From NCBI GenBank assembly GCA_015143295.1, contig CM026559.1, positions 22,644,826-22,708,825 of the forward strand: a stretch of 64,000 bases of DNA, read 5' to 3'. This DNA is from Tetracentron sinense. Its lineage: Eukaryota > Streptophyta > Magnoliopsida > Trochodendrales > Trochodendraceae. This document shows positions 11,472 through 22,774 of this stretch, piece after piece (within the stretch, counting starts at the first letter, position 1; each line of letters starts with the position of its first letter). The notes below the pieces were generated by a model. It was not told the origin of the DNA. It ran no database searches and saw nothing but the letters and a program-made list of their open reading frames with translations. The position numbers and the translations under genes are program-made.

Positions 11472-13177
11472 TCACTGGATGAGGGAGCCAGAAGCCAAAC
11501 TGACTAGGAAGTTGTTGATATTTTTCAGCTCATCAGTGGCTCTTAGAGTAATGGTGGCTGACAGAGAATCATGTTCAGCCATGTCCAAGAACAACTTCCC
11601 ATGAGTCTTCAATTGAAGTGCTGAAGAGTCCACTTGGCCTTGAATCAGTTTTGTCACTTTGTCCATGTTGATAAATTCCTCCATTTGATCTCCTTCCAGC
11701 CTTTGGAGCAAAGAAGTCACTGTATCCACTTTGTTCTTAGTGACAGAATAGTCCATGTTCACAGTTCCTAGGACTGAATAGGCTGCATCTATTCTTTTCT
11801 GCATGTCTTTATGCACAACAGCAATGGAAGCTTTAGTCAAGGTCATCCTTTCCCTTATTTCAGCTCTGAAGTCAGCTGAGGATCCCTCTAGATAAGCCAG
11901 TCTGTCTCTGATCTCTGTCTGTAATCCAGTGGCTTAGGCCTCTTGGTTCTCCAACCTTTCTCTTACTTCAGCTTCGAAGCTCAACAATCCAGTGCTAATG
12001 GAGTCCAATTTGCCCATCAAGAGACTGAGTACATCATTAGAAAAAGAGGGTCTGAATGGGTGCTTAGGGTGAGCAGAATAACCACCAACCTCAAAATGAG
12101 GAGTGGGGGCTCTGAGTGGAGAAGAGGGAGGAGAGAAACTAGTTCTGGCAGGGGATGGAGCAGGAGATGGAGAATGGAAGGGCTAATCAAGAGGTGGATC
12201 AGTAGGAGGATCAGAAGTAGAGGGAATAAAGGGAGGTGCTGGTTCAACTGATGAAGAGGGCTGAGCAGAGGAGGAGGAAGGCGAAGTGCCAGAAGTTTTT
12301 GAAACCATTTCTGGAGTTCCTGATTCCACTGATATCCCATTCTAACTAGTGTAGTTGGGTTGTAGATATCATAGTGGGCAGGTTGGATTACTTCAAAGGT
12401 GGAGTTAAAAGAAAGTTCAAAGTGTTTAAAAATGATGGTAAGAAGCTATCCATAGGGTAGATAGGCATTCTTCTTAGGGACACATTCTATCATATTGTGA
12501 AAATTTAGATAGTAGAGATCAAATGGTTTAGTGGTGAGAACACACCAAATAAGAAAAACATCAAAATATGAAAGGTAGGTTCTGTTACCTTTTCTAGGAA
12601 GGATATTGTAGGAAATAATGTGATGAACTAGTCTGGCATCCAAAGTCAAATTGTTTAGAGTGGGTAGAGAAGCTTGGGTGATTTCTTTAGTACAGATGAG
12701 ATTGAGAGCTTCAATTGGCTCAAATCCAGGATAATTTGGCCAATCTTTGGAAGCAAACATCTCTATGCTTCCAGCAGGGACAAAAAGAATGGAAGTGAGA
12801 ATTTCTATAGAAAAGGTAATATCCTTGCCACAGGCAAAGGAGGTGAATGTGTTGGTGGAAGGACTGAAGTGAAGGTGAGAGTAGAAGAGTTTAACTAATT
12901 CAGGGAACATGGGTTCCTTGAATTGAAGGAGTTGGAGCCATCCTAGAGCTTTAAATTGTTCGCAGATTTGACTTAGGCCCCACTCAGAAAGAACAGAGGA
13001 GTCTAAGATCTTACCATAGACGATGGGCCTGGAATGAATAATGTCTCTGTACTTTTTGGCAGCCTTCCTGGTCTTGAAACACGAGGCCAAAGCTTCTTCA
13101 ACCTCAGCAGGGGCTTTCTCTGATCTTCGCTGTCTCTTAAGGCTTGAGCCTTCTTCTGCGTTCTTCGTCCTCACCAT
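11472..13177 (-). pseudogene. Extra ORF of element C with a plant transposon-protein domain
   Basis: A 243-residue part (12446-13177) begins MVRTKNAEEGSSLKRQRR, a basic N-terminus. It continues into a domain I recognise from memory as the 'putative plant transposon protein' family (Transposase_32-like), with the pieces IVYGKILDSSVLSEWGL, GKDITFSIEIL and LIWCVLTTKPFDLYYL. A Ser/Pro-rich stretch follows around 12050-12340. A helical, coiled-coil-like C-terminal part lies at 11472-11846 (MTLTKASIAVVHKDMQKRI). It lies on the same strand as pol, between RNase H and the 3' LTR, where SIRE elements carry an env-like ORF. No membrane segment or signal peptide is seen, so an envelope role is not supported. 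The region is broken. Confidence 0.65.
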
Positions 13178-13473
13178 CTTGTATAGAGAGTGAAATGGAG
13201 TGGATTACATATGGGTTTGATGAGATTCTAGGGTTTGGAGATGAGAAATGAAGAGAAATTAGTTTTTAGAGGGAAGAGATGGAAGGGAACAGTGAATATG
13301 AAAAGTTTAAAGTGAATAAGAATTTTGGGATTTCGGGTTTTAAAGAAAAGATTTTTAAAAAATTTTCACTATCCAGTCGATTACATGAATGGTCTAATCG
13401 GCTGGATTGTCCATCTAATCAATTAGGACAGTCATGTGATCGGTTGGACAGAAGAAATATGCGAGTTTACAAC

Positions 13474-16446
13474 TGTCGCGACCCAAAATACCCCCTAAGA
13501 GTTAGGGATACTTTAGCTCATGACCGTCGTGACATACCATCCTGTATGACACATAAGGCATAGTAAATAGTGAACCTGAAAATTTCTTCTTTATAATAAA
13601 GTTCCATGTACAAGAGTCCACTAGGACTAAATGAGAAACTAAACCTTTTATACAAAATCCATTCCTTGAGTTACCAACTCAAGTCCGATGCAAAAACCCC
13701 CAAAATGAAACCCCAAATACATGTTGCTCTCTCTCAACCATAAGGCCACATGTCCAGGCACCAATCATCAATATGATGATCCCAAGCAAGCTCCTGCTCG
13801 ACCCTCGGTTTCGAAGCATGATCATCCAACCTGGAACCTACCGAAATAACAATTCGGTTGAGCATTGAATACTCAGCGTATACAAACTACTAACTGACAA
13901 TGTTATAAAACATTAACATGTCATACAGAGTACAATTCAACAGAACATATGCATAATCAGAGTGCGGAAGTTTAAGACAATATAACAATTGCATAGTTTC
14001 GAAAAGCATCTCTTAAATCATAATTGAGTTCGTACATTCACCAAAACACATTTCAAATATCTTGTGAGTTCTTGAAAGTTCCTTATGAGTCTTATGAGTT
14101 TCTTATGCATTGCTTATGAGAGTCTTGTGAGCTTATTAGCATCTTGTGAGTTCTTATGAGATCATACTTTTCACTTATCTTATACTTATTTGGAGACAGA
14201 TGCAAGTACCCGTGCCTGGTCATAGTATACTAACATCATCTCTTACTTTTATGGAACAGATGATAGTGCCCTACTTGGTCATAGTACACTAAAACATCCT
14301 TCCTTAATTCTTGGAAATAGATACTAGTGCTCGTACCTGGTCATAGTACACTAGATCCTTTCATATTCTTTATTTTACTTGGAGACAGATACTAGTATCC
14401 ATACCTGGTTATAGTATACCAGTATCCTCTCATATTCTTGTAAACTTTTGAACATTTTCTTGTGAGTCTTATGAGCTTTTATTTTCTCTTTCTTATTAAC
14501 CTTTCTTGTGAGTCTGATGAGCTTTTACTTTCTTATTCTTATGAGAAATCTCGGTTATACATGTCATACATGTGCATAGAGTGCTTGTGAGCATCATTGA
14601 GTGCATGTGAGCATCATAGAGATCATGGAAAGTTTTTAAACATTTAGTCATATGCATAGAGTACTTATGAGCATCATAGTGGAGAGTATTGAAAACATTG
14701 TAATAGATCATGGAATTTCACTCATGTAGTTATCATAGCATATACATGGGTTACTTAGCCCATTTTGCCAAATCATAATTATAAGCTTACTTTTAGTTTA
14801 AACCACCCTTTTGATACTTATACTTAACACAAAATCTATCATAAAATCATGGTGCTGATATACATCATTTGTGATCAATAGGTTAAGCAAGGAATCATCA
14901 TGTATAGTAAAATTCCCAAATTCACTTCATTTCTTCAATAGTATATGCATATAAGGCTATATGCCTTAATTTTCTCAAAAACATACATCAATACCTATTA
15001 TTTCATTTCATTCATGTCAATAGTATATACCTAATAATATATACATACAACCCAAAATCATGCATCTAAGCCTACAAGGTAGCAATGAATCATATAAGAT
15101 AGTTAGTAGAGTGTATGTACACTCTTTGCATCAAAACCCAAGCCTTTAATCTTACTAAATATAAGGAAGGTTTAACAATCCAAGTAGGAGAGCGTATTCA
15201 CACTCTCTTATCAAAACCCCTCTCTTTTAGCTTTCTTTTTATATATATATAAGGCTACAAGCCTTGGTTTCCTCAAATATCATGCAACAAGGCTTACTAA
15301 CAAGGCTATAAGCCTCAATTTCTACCAAAAACTATGCTTTAATCAGCACCAAGCATGAATGAATCATAACAAGGTAGTTAGTAGAATGTTATACCTTTCC
15401 TAGATCAATCCCTTGATCTAATTCTCTTGAGAATGCATTGAGGAAATGAAGATCGCACTTCTAGAAGCGAAACAAGCTTCATTTTAGGTTTGACAACCAC
15501 CTTTAGCAAAACCCCCTTCACAAACCCTAAATTCTCTCTATTTTCTCTCAAAACCTTCTCTAAGGGTTGTGTAAACCCTTACCTACCAAAATGGGTGCTT
15601 AAATAGGCTAAGGGGTTGGTAAAAGACCTCTCAAACCCTTCAAAAAGATCTCCCAAGGTCGGTTTAGGCACCAAAACCCCTCAAAAAGATCCCTCAAAAA
15701 GATCTCCCAAGCATGGAGGGGTCGACCGGTTGTGTTTGGGGGATTCTGGAATAAACCCCCATACAAAAAAGTGTGGGAGCGGTTGACCCCTGGTCTGACC
15801 GGTCGACCGGTAGTGGAGGGGTCGACCAGTGGTCTCTCGCTCATGCTTCCATGTTTTGTCTGCCTCGGTATTTCAGCTATAACTTTTGACTCGTTGATTG
15901 AATTTTGATGATTTAACTTGCGTTGGATTCTAAATTTAAAGGGGAACAATGTTTATGTTTTAAAAAAAATCTCAATTCTGAGTTTTAAAGGGTCGAAACA
16001 AGCTCACAAGTGGACTGGTCCAAACTGTTGTAGGAATTCTCAGCAGACCAGTTCCCGAAATTTCCATGTTTAACCTTACTTTGACTGAAAATCTGAAAAA
16101 GTGATAAACATGAACCTCGAAGAGGGTTTTAACATCTTTCTAATGGCGCAAGAATCACTCAATTCCGATGAGCAGTGTCCAAACTAGAGCTTCCACAAGT
16201 TGAGGGTATGTGAAGAAATCCCTCTTCTTTGATACTTGAGTATTTGATACTCTAGTTTCTTCATCCTTATACACCTATAACAATACCACCCACACTTTAA
16301 AACACTCACCTACTCAACACTTAGGGTCATAATAAAACCCTCATTTCATAAATAAATTACCAAGGTCACATAGAAGACCTTGGCTCGAACAAGCCTAGTG
16401 TAAAGCACTATTCACAGGCTATGAAAGTGAGATTTGGGGTTCTACA
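13474..16446 (-). repeat. Solo Gypsy LTR K (2973 bp) inside element C
   Basis: On the plus strand it runs from TGTCGCGACCC to GGGGTTCTACA, the reversed ends of the Gypsy LTRs E and I. No internal Gypsy sequence adjoins either end. The flanks acaac (13469-13473) and tcaac (16447-16451) are a 4/5 match to a target duplication. It contains a hairpin array (14200-14420), a likely TATA box (15597-15607), a CGACCGGTCG palindrome array (15717-15838) and the conserved block at 15879-15928. Confidence 0.85.
14200..14420 (-). repeat. Four-unit hairpin minisatellite in LTR K
   Basis: Units of about 55-70 bp have near-complementary arms such as GATACTAGTA/TACCAGTATC and GATACTAGTG/CACTAGATC around the loop core TACCTGGTCATAGTA. 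They are homologous to the six-unit arrays in element I. The array lies downstream of the TATA box in LTR orientation, so it would be transcribed. Confidence 0.7.
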
Positions 16447-16790
16447 TCAACAATTCATCCATAACATTCATTTTAACACTATCCAGTCAATTAGATGCTA
16501 TGTTTGATCGGCTGGATCCATCATCTAGTCGATTAGATCACTAGGGTGATCGACTGGATAGAAGAAAAAATCTGAAAATTTGCAGATTTCTTCAAAAACC
16601 AATTTTCTGCACAATGATCAGTACACACTGAATTCAAAACATCAATTAATCATTGCAAATCAACATAAATCATTTTTGATCAAATAAAAGTATATTTTGG
16701 CAATTTTTATTAAATTTTGCAGATTATTAAGTTTTCACTTTTAAGATGAATTCTTTTAAGTTTTAAGATTAGATTTTGAACATTTTAAGA

Positions 16791-17531
16791 TTATAAAATT
16801 TCAGATAGCTTACTTAAGTCTAATTCTTTTCTCAAGGTACTAAACCTTTTATGTTGAAGAGGTTTTGTAAATATATCAGTAAGTTGGTTGTTTGTATCTA
16901 CAAACTCCAACATAATATCCTCATTCTGTACATGATCTCTAATGAAATGATATCTAGTTTCTATATGTTTAGTTCTTGAGCATTGAATAGGATTTTTAGT
17001 CATACAAATGGCACTAGTATTGTTACATTTAATTGGAATGTTAGAATAAAATAATTTATAATCTTCCAAAAGTTGTTTCATGTAGAGATTTTGAGCACAA
17101 CAGCTTCCAGCAGCTATGTATTCAGTCTCGGCTGTGGACAAAAGTACAGAATTATGTTTCTTACTAAACCATGAAACAAGGGAACACCCTAAGAAATGAT
17201 AAGTGCCACTAGTACTTTTTCTATCAATTTTACATCCGGCAAATTCAGCATCTGAGTAACTTATTAATTCTAAAGATGTATTCTTTGGATACCAAAGTCC
17301 TAGATCTGTTAAACTTAACAAGTATCTAAAGATTCTTTTAACAGCAGTTAAGGGAGATTCTTTTGGACAAGATTGAAATCTAGCACATAAGCATACACAA
17401 AACATTCTGTTAGGTCTGTTAGCAGTTAGGTACAACAAACTTCCAATCATGCCTCTATACTTCTTTTCATCAACACTTTCACCATTTTCATCTTTATCTA
17501 GTTTGATTGATGGATTCATAAGTGTATTCAT
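16791..17531 (-). pseudogene. RNase H of element C
   Basis: A 246-residue stretch with Copia RNase H landmarks: SYSDAEFAGCKIDRKSTSG, STAETEYIAAGSCCAQNLYM, CSRTKHIETRYHFIRDH and the end NQLTDIFTKPLQHKRF. It would form the RNA-degrading end of pol. The next part, reverse transcriptase, begins about 70 bp away. Part of a broken element. Confidence 0.92.
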
Positions 17532-17600
17532 TATTTTAGATTTTTCTATGCCAAATTTATTAAGAAGATCTTTACTATATTTGTTTTGATTTATGAAGGT

Positions 17601-18398
17601 TCATTGCTTAGTTTGCTTTATTTGAAGTCCAAGAAAGAATGTCAATTCTCCCATCATGCTCATTTCAAATTCTTTTTGTATAATGTTAGCAAACTCATTA
17701 CACAAACATTCATTGGTGGAACCAAACACAATATCATCAATATATATTTGAACTAATAGCATATCATGTGATTTTGTTTTCATAAACAAAGTTGTATCAA
17801 GTTTTCTTCTTAAAAATTTATTATCAATCAAAAAGTTACTTAATCTTTTATACCAAGCTTTAGGAGCCCGTTTTAGTCCATACAAAGCTTTTGTCAATTT
17901 AAACACATGATTAGGTAGATTATGGTTTTCAGAGCAAGGAGGTTGCTCTACATAGTCTTCGTCATAAATAAATCAATTTAGAAATACACTTTTCACATCC
18001 ATTTGGAATAGCTTAAAGTCTTTATGACTTACAAAGGCAAGTAGCATTCTAATGGCTTCAAGTCTAGTAATCGGGGCAAAGGTTTCATCATAATCTATCC
18101 CATCTTCTTGGTTGTAACCTTGAGCTACTAACCTAGCTTTGTTTTTAATTCTGTTTCTGGATTCATCCTTTTTATTTCTAAACACCCATTTAGTACCAAT
18201 AACAAATTTATCTTTTGTTCTAGGTACTAAATCGCATACTTGGTTTCTTTCAAAATTGGTTAAGTTCTTCTTGCATTGCAATACCCCAAGATTCATCTTC
18301 AATGGCTTCAAGGGCATTTTTAGGTTCAATTTGAGAAAGGAAAGCTCGATTATTACATATGTTTCTTCTTGTTCTAACTCCCTTTTCCATGTCACCAA
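17601..18398 (-). pseudogene. Reverse transcriptase of element C
   Basis: Copia reverse transcriptase pieces are seen: [47 protein letters not shown] and the catalytic IYIDD near 17740. It is the cDNA-synthesising part of pol and lies between integrase and RNase H as in all Copia elements. Part of a broken element. Confidence 0.92.
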
Positions 18399-18667
18399 GA
18401 ATTAGGTCTTTAGGATGATCTTTATTTAATCTCCAAGCTTTAGGTAATTTGATTGATTCTTCAATATCAATTTCTTATTCATCTTCATTTTCAACAAGAT
18501 TTTCATGATAAGTTTCATTTGATTCTTGTTGCTCTTTTTCTTGATTAGTTAATTCAACATTAGACATTCTTTTAGAAATTTTCTCCACATTAGTATCTTC
18601 ATCATCTTCAATTGGTTTAGTCTTTTCAAATGGATTAGCTTCATCAAAGACTACATGTATTGATTCT

Positions 18668-19569
18668 TCAACATTTAAAGATTTTTTTATTATAAACTCT
18701 ATAAGCTTTGCTATTATTAGAGTAACCTAGGAAGATTCCTTCATTAGATTTAGGATCAAATTTCTTTAAATGGTGTTTGTCATTTAGAATAAAACATTTA
18801 CATTCAAACACTTTAAAGTAACCAATATTAGGGAATCTTCTTTTCCATAGTTCATAAGGGGTTTTTATTAATTTGTTCTTAATTATTACCCTATTAATAA
18901 CATAACAAGAGGTATTGATAGCTTCAGCCCAAAAATAATTAGGAAGTTTATGCTCATTTAGCATTGTTCTAGCCATCTCTTAATGGGATCTATTCTTCCT
19001 TTCAACAACACCATTTTGTTGTGGATTTTTTAGAGCTGAGAAGTTATGGTTAAAACCATTTTCTTCACAATAAAGCTCAAACTCCTTATTTTTGAATTCA
19101 CCACCTCTATCACTTCTTATGTTATTGATAGTATATTTTTTTTCATTTTGTACTCTATTTCAGAATTTTTTAAATAAATTAGGTGCTTCACTTTTGTATG
19201 ATAAAAACAATATCCAAGTATATCTAGAAAAATCATCAACAATCACAAAGGTATACCACTTAGGCTAACTACTTCATTGGGTCCAAATAAGTCCATATGA
19301 AGAAGTTCTAAGGGCTAAGAAGTTGAGATAAATTTCTTATTCTTGAATGAAGATTTTATTTGTTTTCCAAGTTGGCATGCATCACATAGTTTAGAAAGTA
19401 ATTCCATACTAGCATGACCTAATCGTCTATGCCACAGCCAGCTAGCTTCACTAACAGTTGATAAACACATCATGTTCTGAGCAGTTAAATCATCAAATTC
19501 AAGAGTATAAACATTTTGATTTCTATGTGCAATAAACAAGGTATTAACATTATCCTTATCATTAATCAT
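18668..19569 (-). pseudogene. GAG-pre-integrase and integrase of element C
   Basis: The zinc-binding head is seen at 19315-19569 (LWHRRLGHASMELLSKLCDACQ) and the C-terminal core part at 18668-18976 (ARTMLNEHKLPNYFWAEAI, YELWKRRFPNI). These are the usual landmarks of Copia integrase. A protease-like stretch precedes it near 19570-19900. Part of a broken element. Confidence 0.88.
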
Positions 19570-19899
19570 GCAAAGATTTGATTTAAAACATACATTTAAA
19601 CCTTTATCACAAAGTTGGCTTATACTAATTAGATTATGTTTAAGTCCTTGAACTAATAAAACATTTTCAATTAGAGTAAAAGAATTCTTACCAACATTTC
19701 CGATGCCAATGATCTCCCCCCTTTGCGTTGTCCCTGAATGTCACATGCCCTCCATCCTTGGGAGAGATAGAAATGAATAGATCTTTGTTCTCACTCATGT
19801 GCCTCGAGCAGCCATTATCCAAAAATCATACTGTTTGGAGGAATTTGACTTGAAGCATACCTACAAGATAAGTTCAAGTAACTTTCTTTGGTACCGAAA

Positions 19900-20953
19900 T
19901 CATCTCATCATTTTCAAGTGCCATGAGGCATAGGTTGGCTGTCTCTTCATCACTCAATGCTTCAGAGTTGCTGTCTTCTGAATCATCCCAAGTGGCCTTC
20001 ATGGCTCTCTTCTTGTATTTCTTGCTCTTAGCAAGTTGAGGGCACTCTGATCTAGTATGGCCTGGCTTCTTGCATTCAAAACAGGTGATCAGATCCTTTT
20101 TGCTTGATTCTCCCTTAGCTATCTCTTTGGAGAATTCCTTCTTGAATGACCTCTAATTGAAGTTCTTGTGTTTTAGAAATTTTTTGAACTTCCTGGCTAT
20201 CAGTGAGAAGTCTTCCTCTTCTTCTTCACTCTCAATAGGTTGAGAGGTTTTCAATGCCATTCCTCTTTTTGGTCTTGGTTCATCTGATTGATGCTACTTC
20301 ATAATGACTTCATGAGTCATCAGTGAACCCAACATCTCATCCATTGTTAGCTTAGAGAGGTCTTTGGCTTCTTGAATAGCAGTAACCTTTGGAGACCAGT
20401 CCTTTGGCAGAGATCTCAGTATCTTCCTTACTATTTCTGCATTTGTATATGTTTTACCAAGAGATTTTAAACCGTTAGTAATATTAGTAAAACGGGTAAA
20501 CATTTCAACAATGGATTCATCCTTTTCCATTTTAAATAGTTCATATTTGTGAACTAACATATTGATTTTCTCATCTTTAACTTGGTTAGTTTCCTCATAT
20601 GTAACTTGTAATTTATCCCAAATTTCTTTGGCAGTATCACAGCCAGAGACTCTATTAAACTTTTGGGGACTAAGGGCGCAGTAAAGGTTGCTAATAGCCT
20701 TAGCATTGATCTGGATTTGTTTAATATCATTTTCATCCCATTCTTCCTCAACCTTAGGAATTTTAATATTATTAATGACTTTATGAGGAAGATAGGGACC
20801 ATTGATGATTACCTTCCAGCATTGATAGTCTAAGGATTGAAGGTAATACATCATTCTGGTCTTCCAGTAATTATAGTGCTCTCCATTAAATAGGGGTGGT
20901 CTGGTTGTGGATTATCCTTCTCCTAGGCCAACTGAAAAACTATTGTTTGCCAT
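19900..20953 (-). pseudogene. Gag of element C
   Basis: The likely start is the ATG at 20953 (MANNSFSVGLGEG). The best part is 20294-20854, a UBN2-type Copia gag with YNYWKTRMMYYLQSLD and AKEIWDKLQVTYEETNQVK. A CCHC zinc knuckle (CFECKKPGHTRSEC) lies near 20050-20095. It would package element RNA in virus-like particles. Part of a broken element. Confidence 0.88.
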
Positions 20954-21000
20954 TAAGATCTTTAAACTCTAAGATTTTTTTGATCAACTAAGAGTTACAG

Positions 21001-21012
21001 GCTCTGATACCA
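21001..21012 (-). other. Primer-binding site of element C
   Basis: On the minus strand TGGTATCAGAGC starts two bases after the LTR end (GGGCAACA), giving an initiator-Met tRNA match. Confidence 0.88.
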
Positions 21013-21014
21013 CT

Positions 21015-22774
21015 TGTTGCCCAGATATGGACCCTAGAGGGGGGCTGAATAAGGTCAATGGCAGATTAAAAAAAAATTATTCCTTTTAAATGCGGAAATT
21101 AAAAACGAAAAGGAATGCAGTTGAGCACAAAATAAATAAAGTAATAAAATGCACAAGAAGAAGGAGAAAGAGTTAAGGGATGCAAACACAGATTTGTATT
21201 CGAGATTCGGCAAACCCAGCCTACTCCCTGCCTCAAGCAACACCAGCTTGGAGGTTTCCACTACAGTCCACGATTGTACAGGCTTCTTAATCTGGTGAAG
21301 CCTAAACCCTTTTACAACCTCTCTTCTAGTTGAGGTGAATCGTACAACACCCAGAGCACAACCCTCTCTGGTTTACACGAAGCAGCAGCTTCACAGAACA
21401 CGCAGGTTCTTGGATGATAATAACAAATTTTGGATCTTAAATCTGAAAGGTAAACACCTTTAAGAGTTAGATTCGAATGGAATCATCAAGCTCTAAGAAA
21501 TCTCTCAAGTGGAAGATTAGATTTTACCTCAAAGAGAAAATAAAGTATCGTTTTACAGATTTGAGATTTTTAGCTCAAGAGAGTGAGTTTCAATATAACA
21601 GTGTGGGAGTGAGTGTAATCATCTATAGATCATTCAAAGATCACTTATATTTATAGTGATCTGAAATATGTTACCGTTGATGAACATTGAATGTGAAAAA
21701 CCCATTGCATAAATAGCCGTTAAGCATTTAATGCAATATTTTAGAATTTTTCTTAACTATCTAATCGATTAGAGGAGCCTCTAATCAACTGGATAGCTGC
21801 CTGATCACCTGGATCAGTTCCCTGATCGGCTGGATCATAAAAACGCATTTTATGAGGTTTTATTCTATCCAGTCAATTAGAGGAGGGAGTGATTGGCTGG
21901 ATGGACCGTCTAATCGATTGGATGGTCCGTCTAATCGGCTGGATAGACCAAAAAACTTCCAGCTTATGATTTTTTTGATTTTTAATACTTTTTCTTTGAC
22001 GTTAAAGATTTGCACGAATTCCAAAGTCTTTAATTATGTTAGTAAAATATGATTAATAACTCATAAAGATCTTTTGAATGATCTAAGATGGATTAGCAAG
22101 GAGAACCAACCCGATCAGTACAAGCAGACAAATTTTTGAAAAAATTTGTTCTATCCAGTCAATCACAGGGCTTCCCTGATCGACTGGATGGTCTGCCTAA
22201 TTGGCTAGATGGCCTATCTGATCGACTAGATAGGCTAAATATTATTATAGAATCCATTTTCAAAACCTTTCAGATAAGATTTGATTCCAAGGTTTTGTAC
22301 TTAACCTTTATGAGTATAATTAACATATTTTAAGGTCCTTAATCATATTTTAATATTTGTTCAAGGGACCTATGGTCAATCTAAGGTATTTTGAGCTTTT
22401 TCACAAAATCAATCACTTGAGGATTTTTACAAGAAATCCTAAACAGATTACTTACTACCTAGACTAAGACCTTGATGGAGATTATCTTTGAGCTACAATG
22501 GTCTTCAGTAGCAGTGTCTTCAAGACAATCTTCCAAAATCCTTTTTGCTGATAGTTGAACATCTTCTTGAAGCTTTGATTTAGAATTTTCATCATGTCTT
22601 GACTTGGTCTTTTCACTGAAGGTTCTTGAATATGCTTGAAATCCCTTTTGTAATTCTTAAATACTGTAAAATAAATTACTCATGAAAGACATTAGTATTA
22701 CAAGTTTCATTTCATTATTTATGTCATCATTAAAACTAATTGAGGGTCATATGGATGTAACCTTGAGGCTAACA
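21015..22774 (-). repeat. 5' LTR of element C (1760 bp)
   Basis: Bounded by TGTTAGCC at 22774 and GGGCAACA at 21015 on the minus strand. The part from 21428 is repeated at 9630-10978. It carries the same GATCGACTGGAT cassettes (21755-22236) and TATA box (21644-21656). Confidence 0.88.

Larger units (their letters stand above)
9630..22774 (-). mobile_element. SIRE-like Copia element C with an extra 3' ORF
   Basis: On the minus strand the order is 5' LTR (21015-22774), primer site (21001-21012), gag, protease, integrase, reverse transcriptase, RNase H, an additional ORF (11472-13177), polypurine tract and 3' LTR (9630-10978). The long spacer ORF after RNase H is a feature of the SIRE/Maximus lineage. 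The 3' LTR lacks about 410 bp at its outer end, so no target duplication can be checked. A solo Gypsy LTR (13474-16446) interrupts it between pol and the extra ORF. Its two LTRs differ at about 5% over a 185-bp stretch compared by eye. All coding parts are broken. Confidence 0.88.

Noticed and set aside
12017-12340. Leucine-rich 107-residue minus-strand ORF
   Set aside because: It is an off-frame reading of the Ser/Pro-rich linker of the extra ORF of element C. Its leucines come from the CTC/CTT bias and do not indicate a membrane protein.
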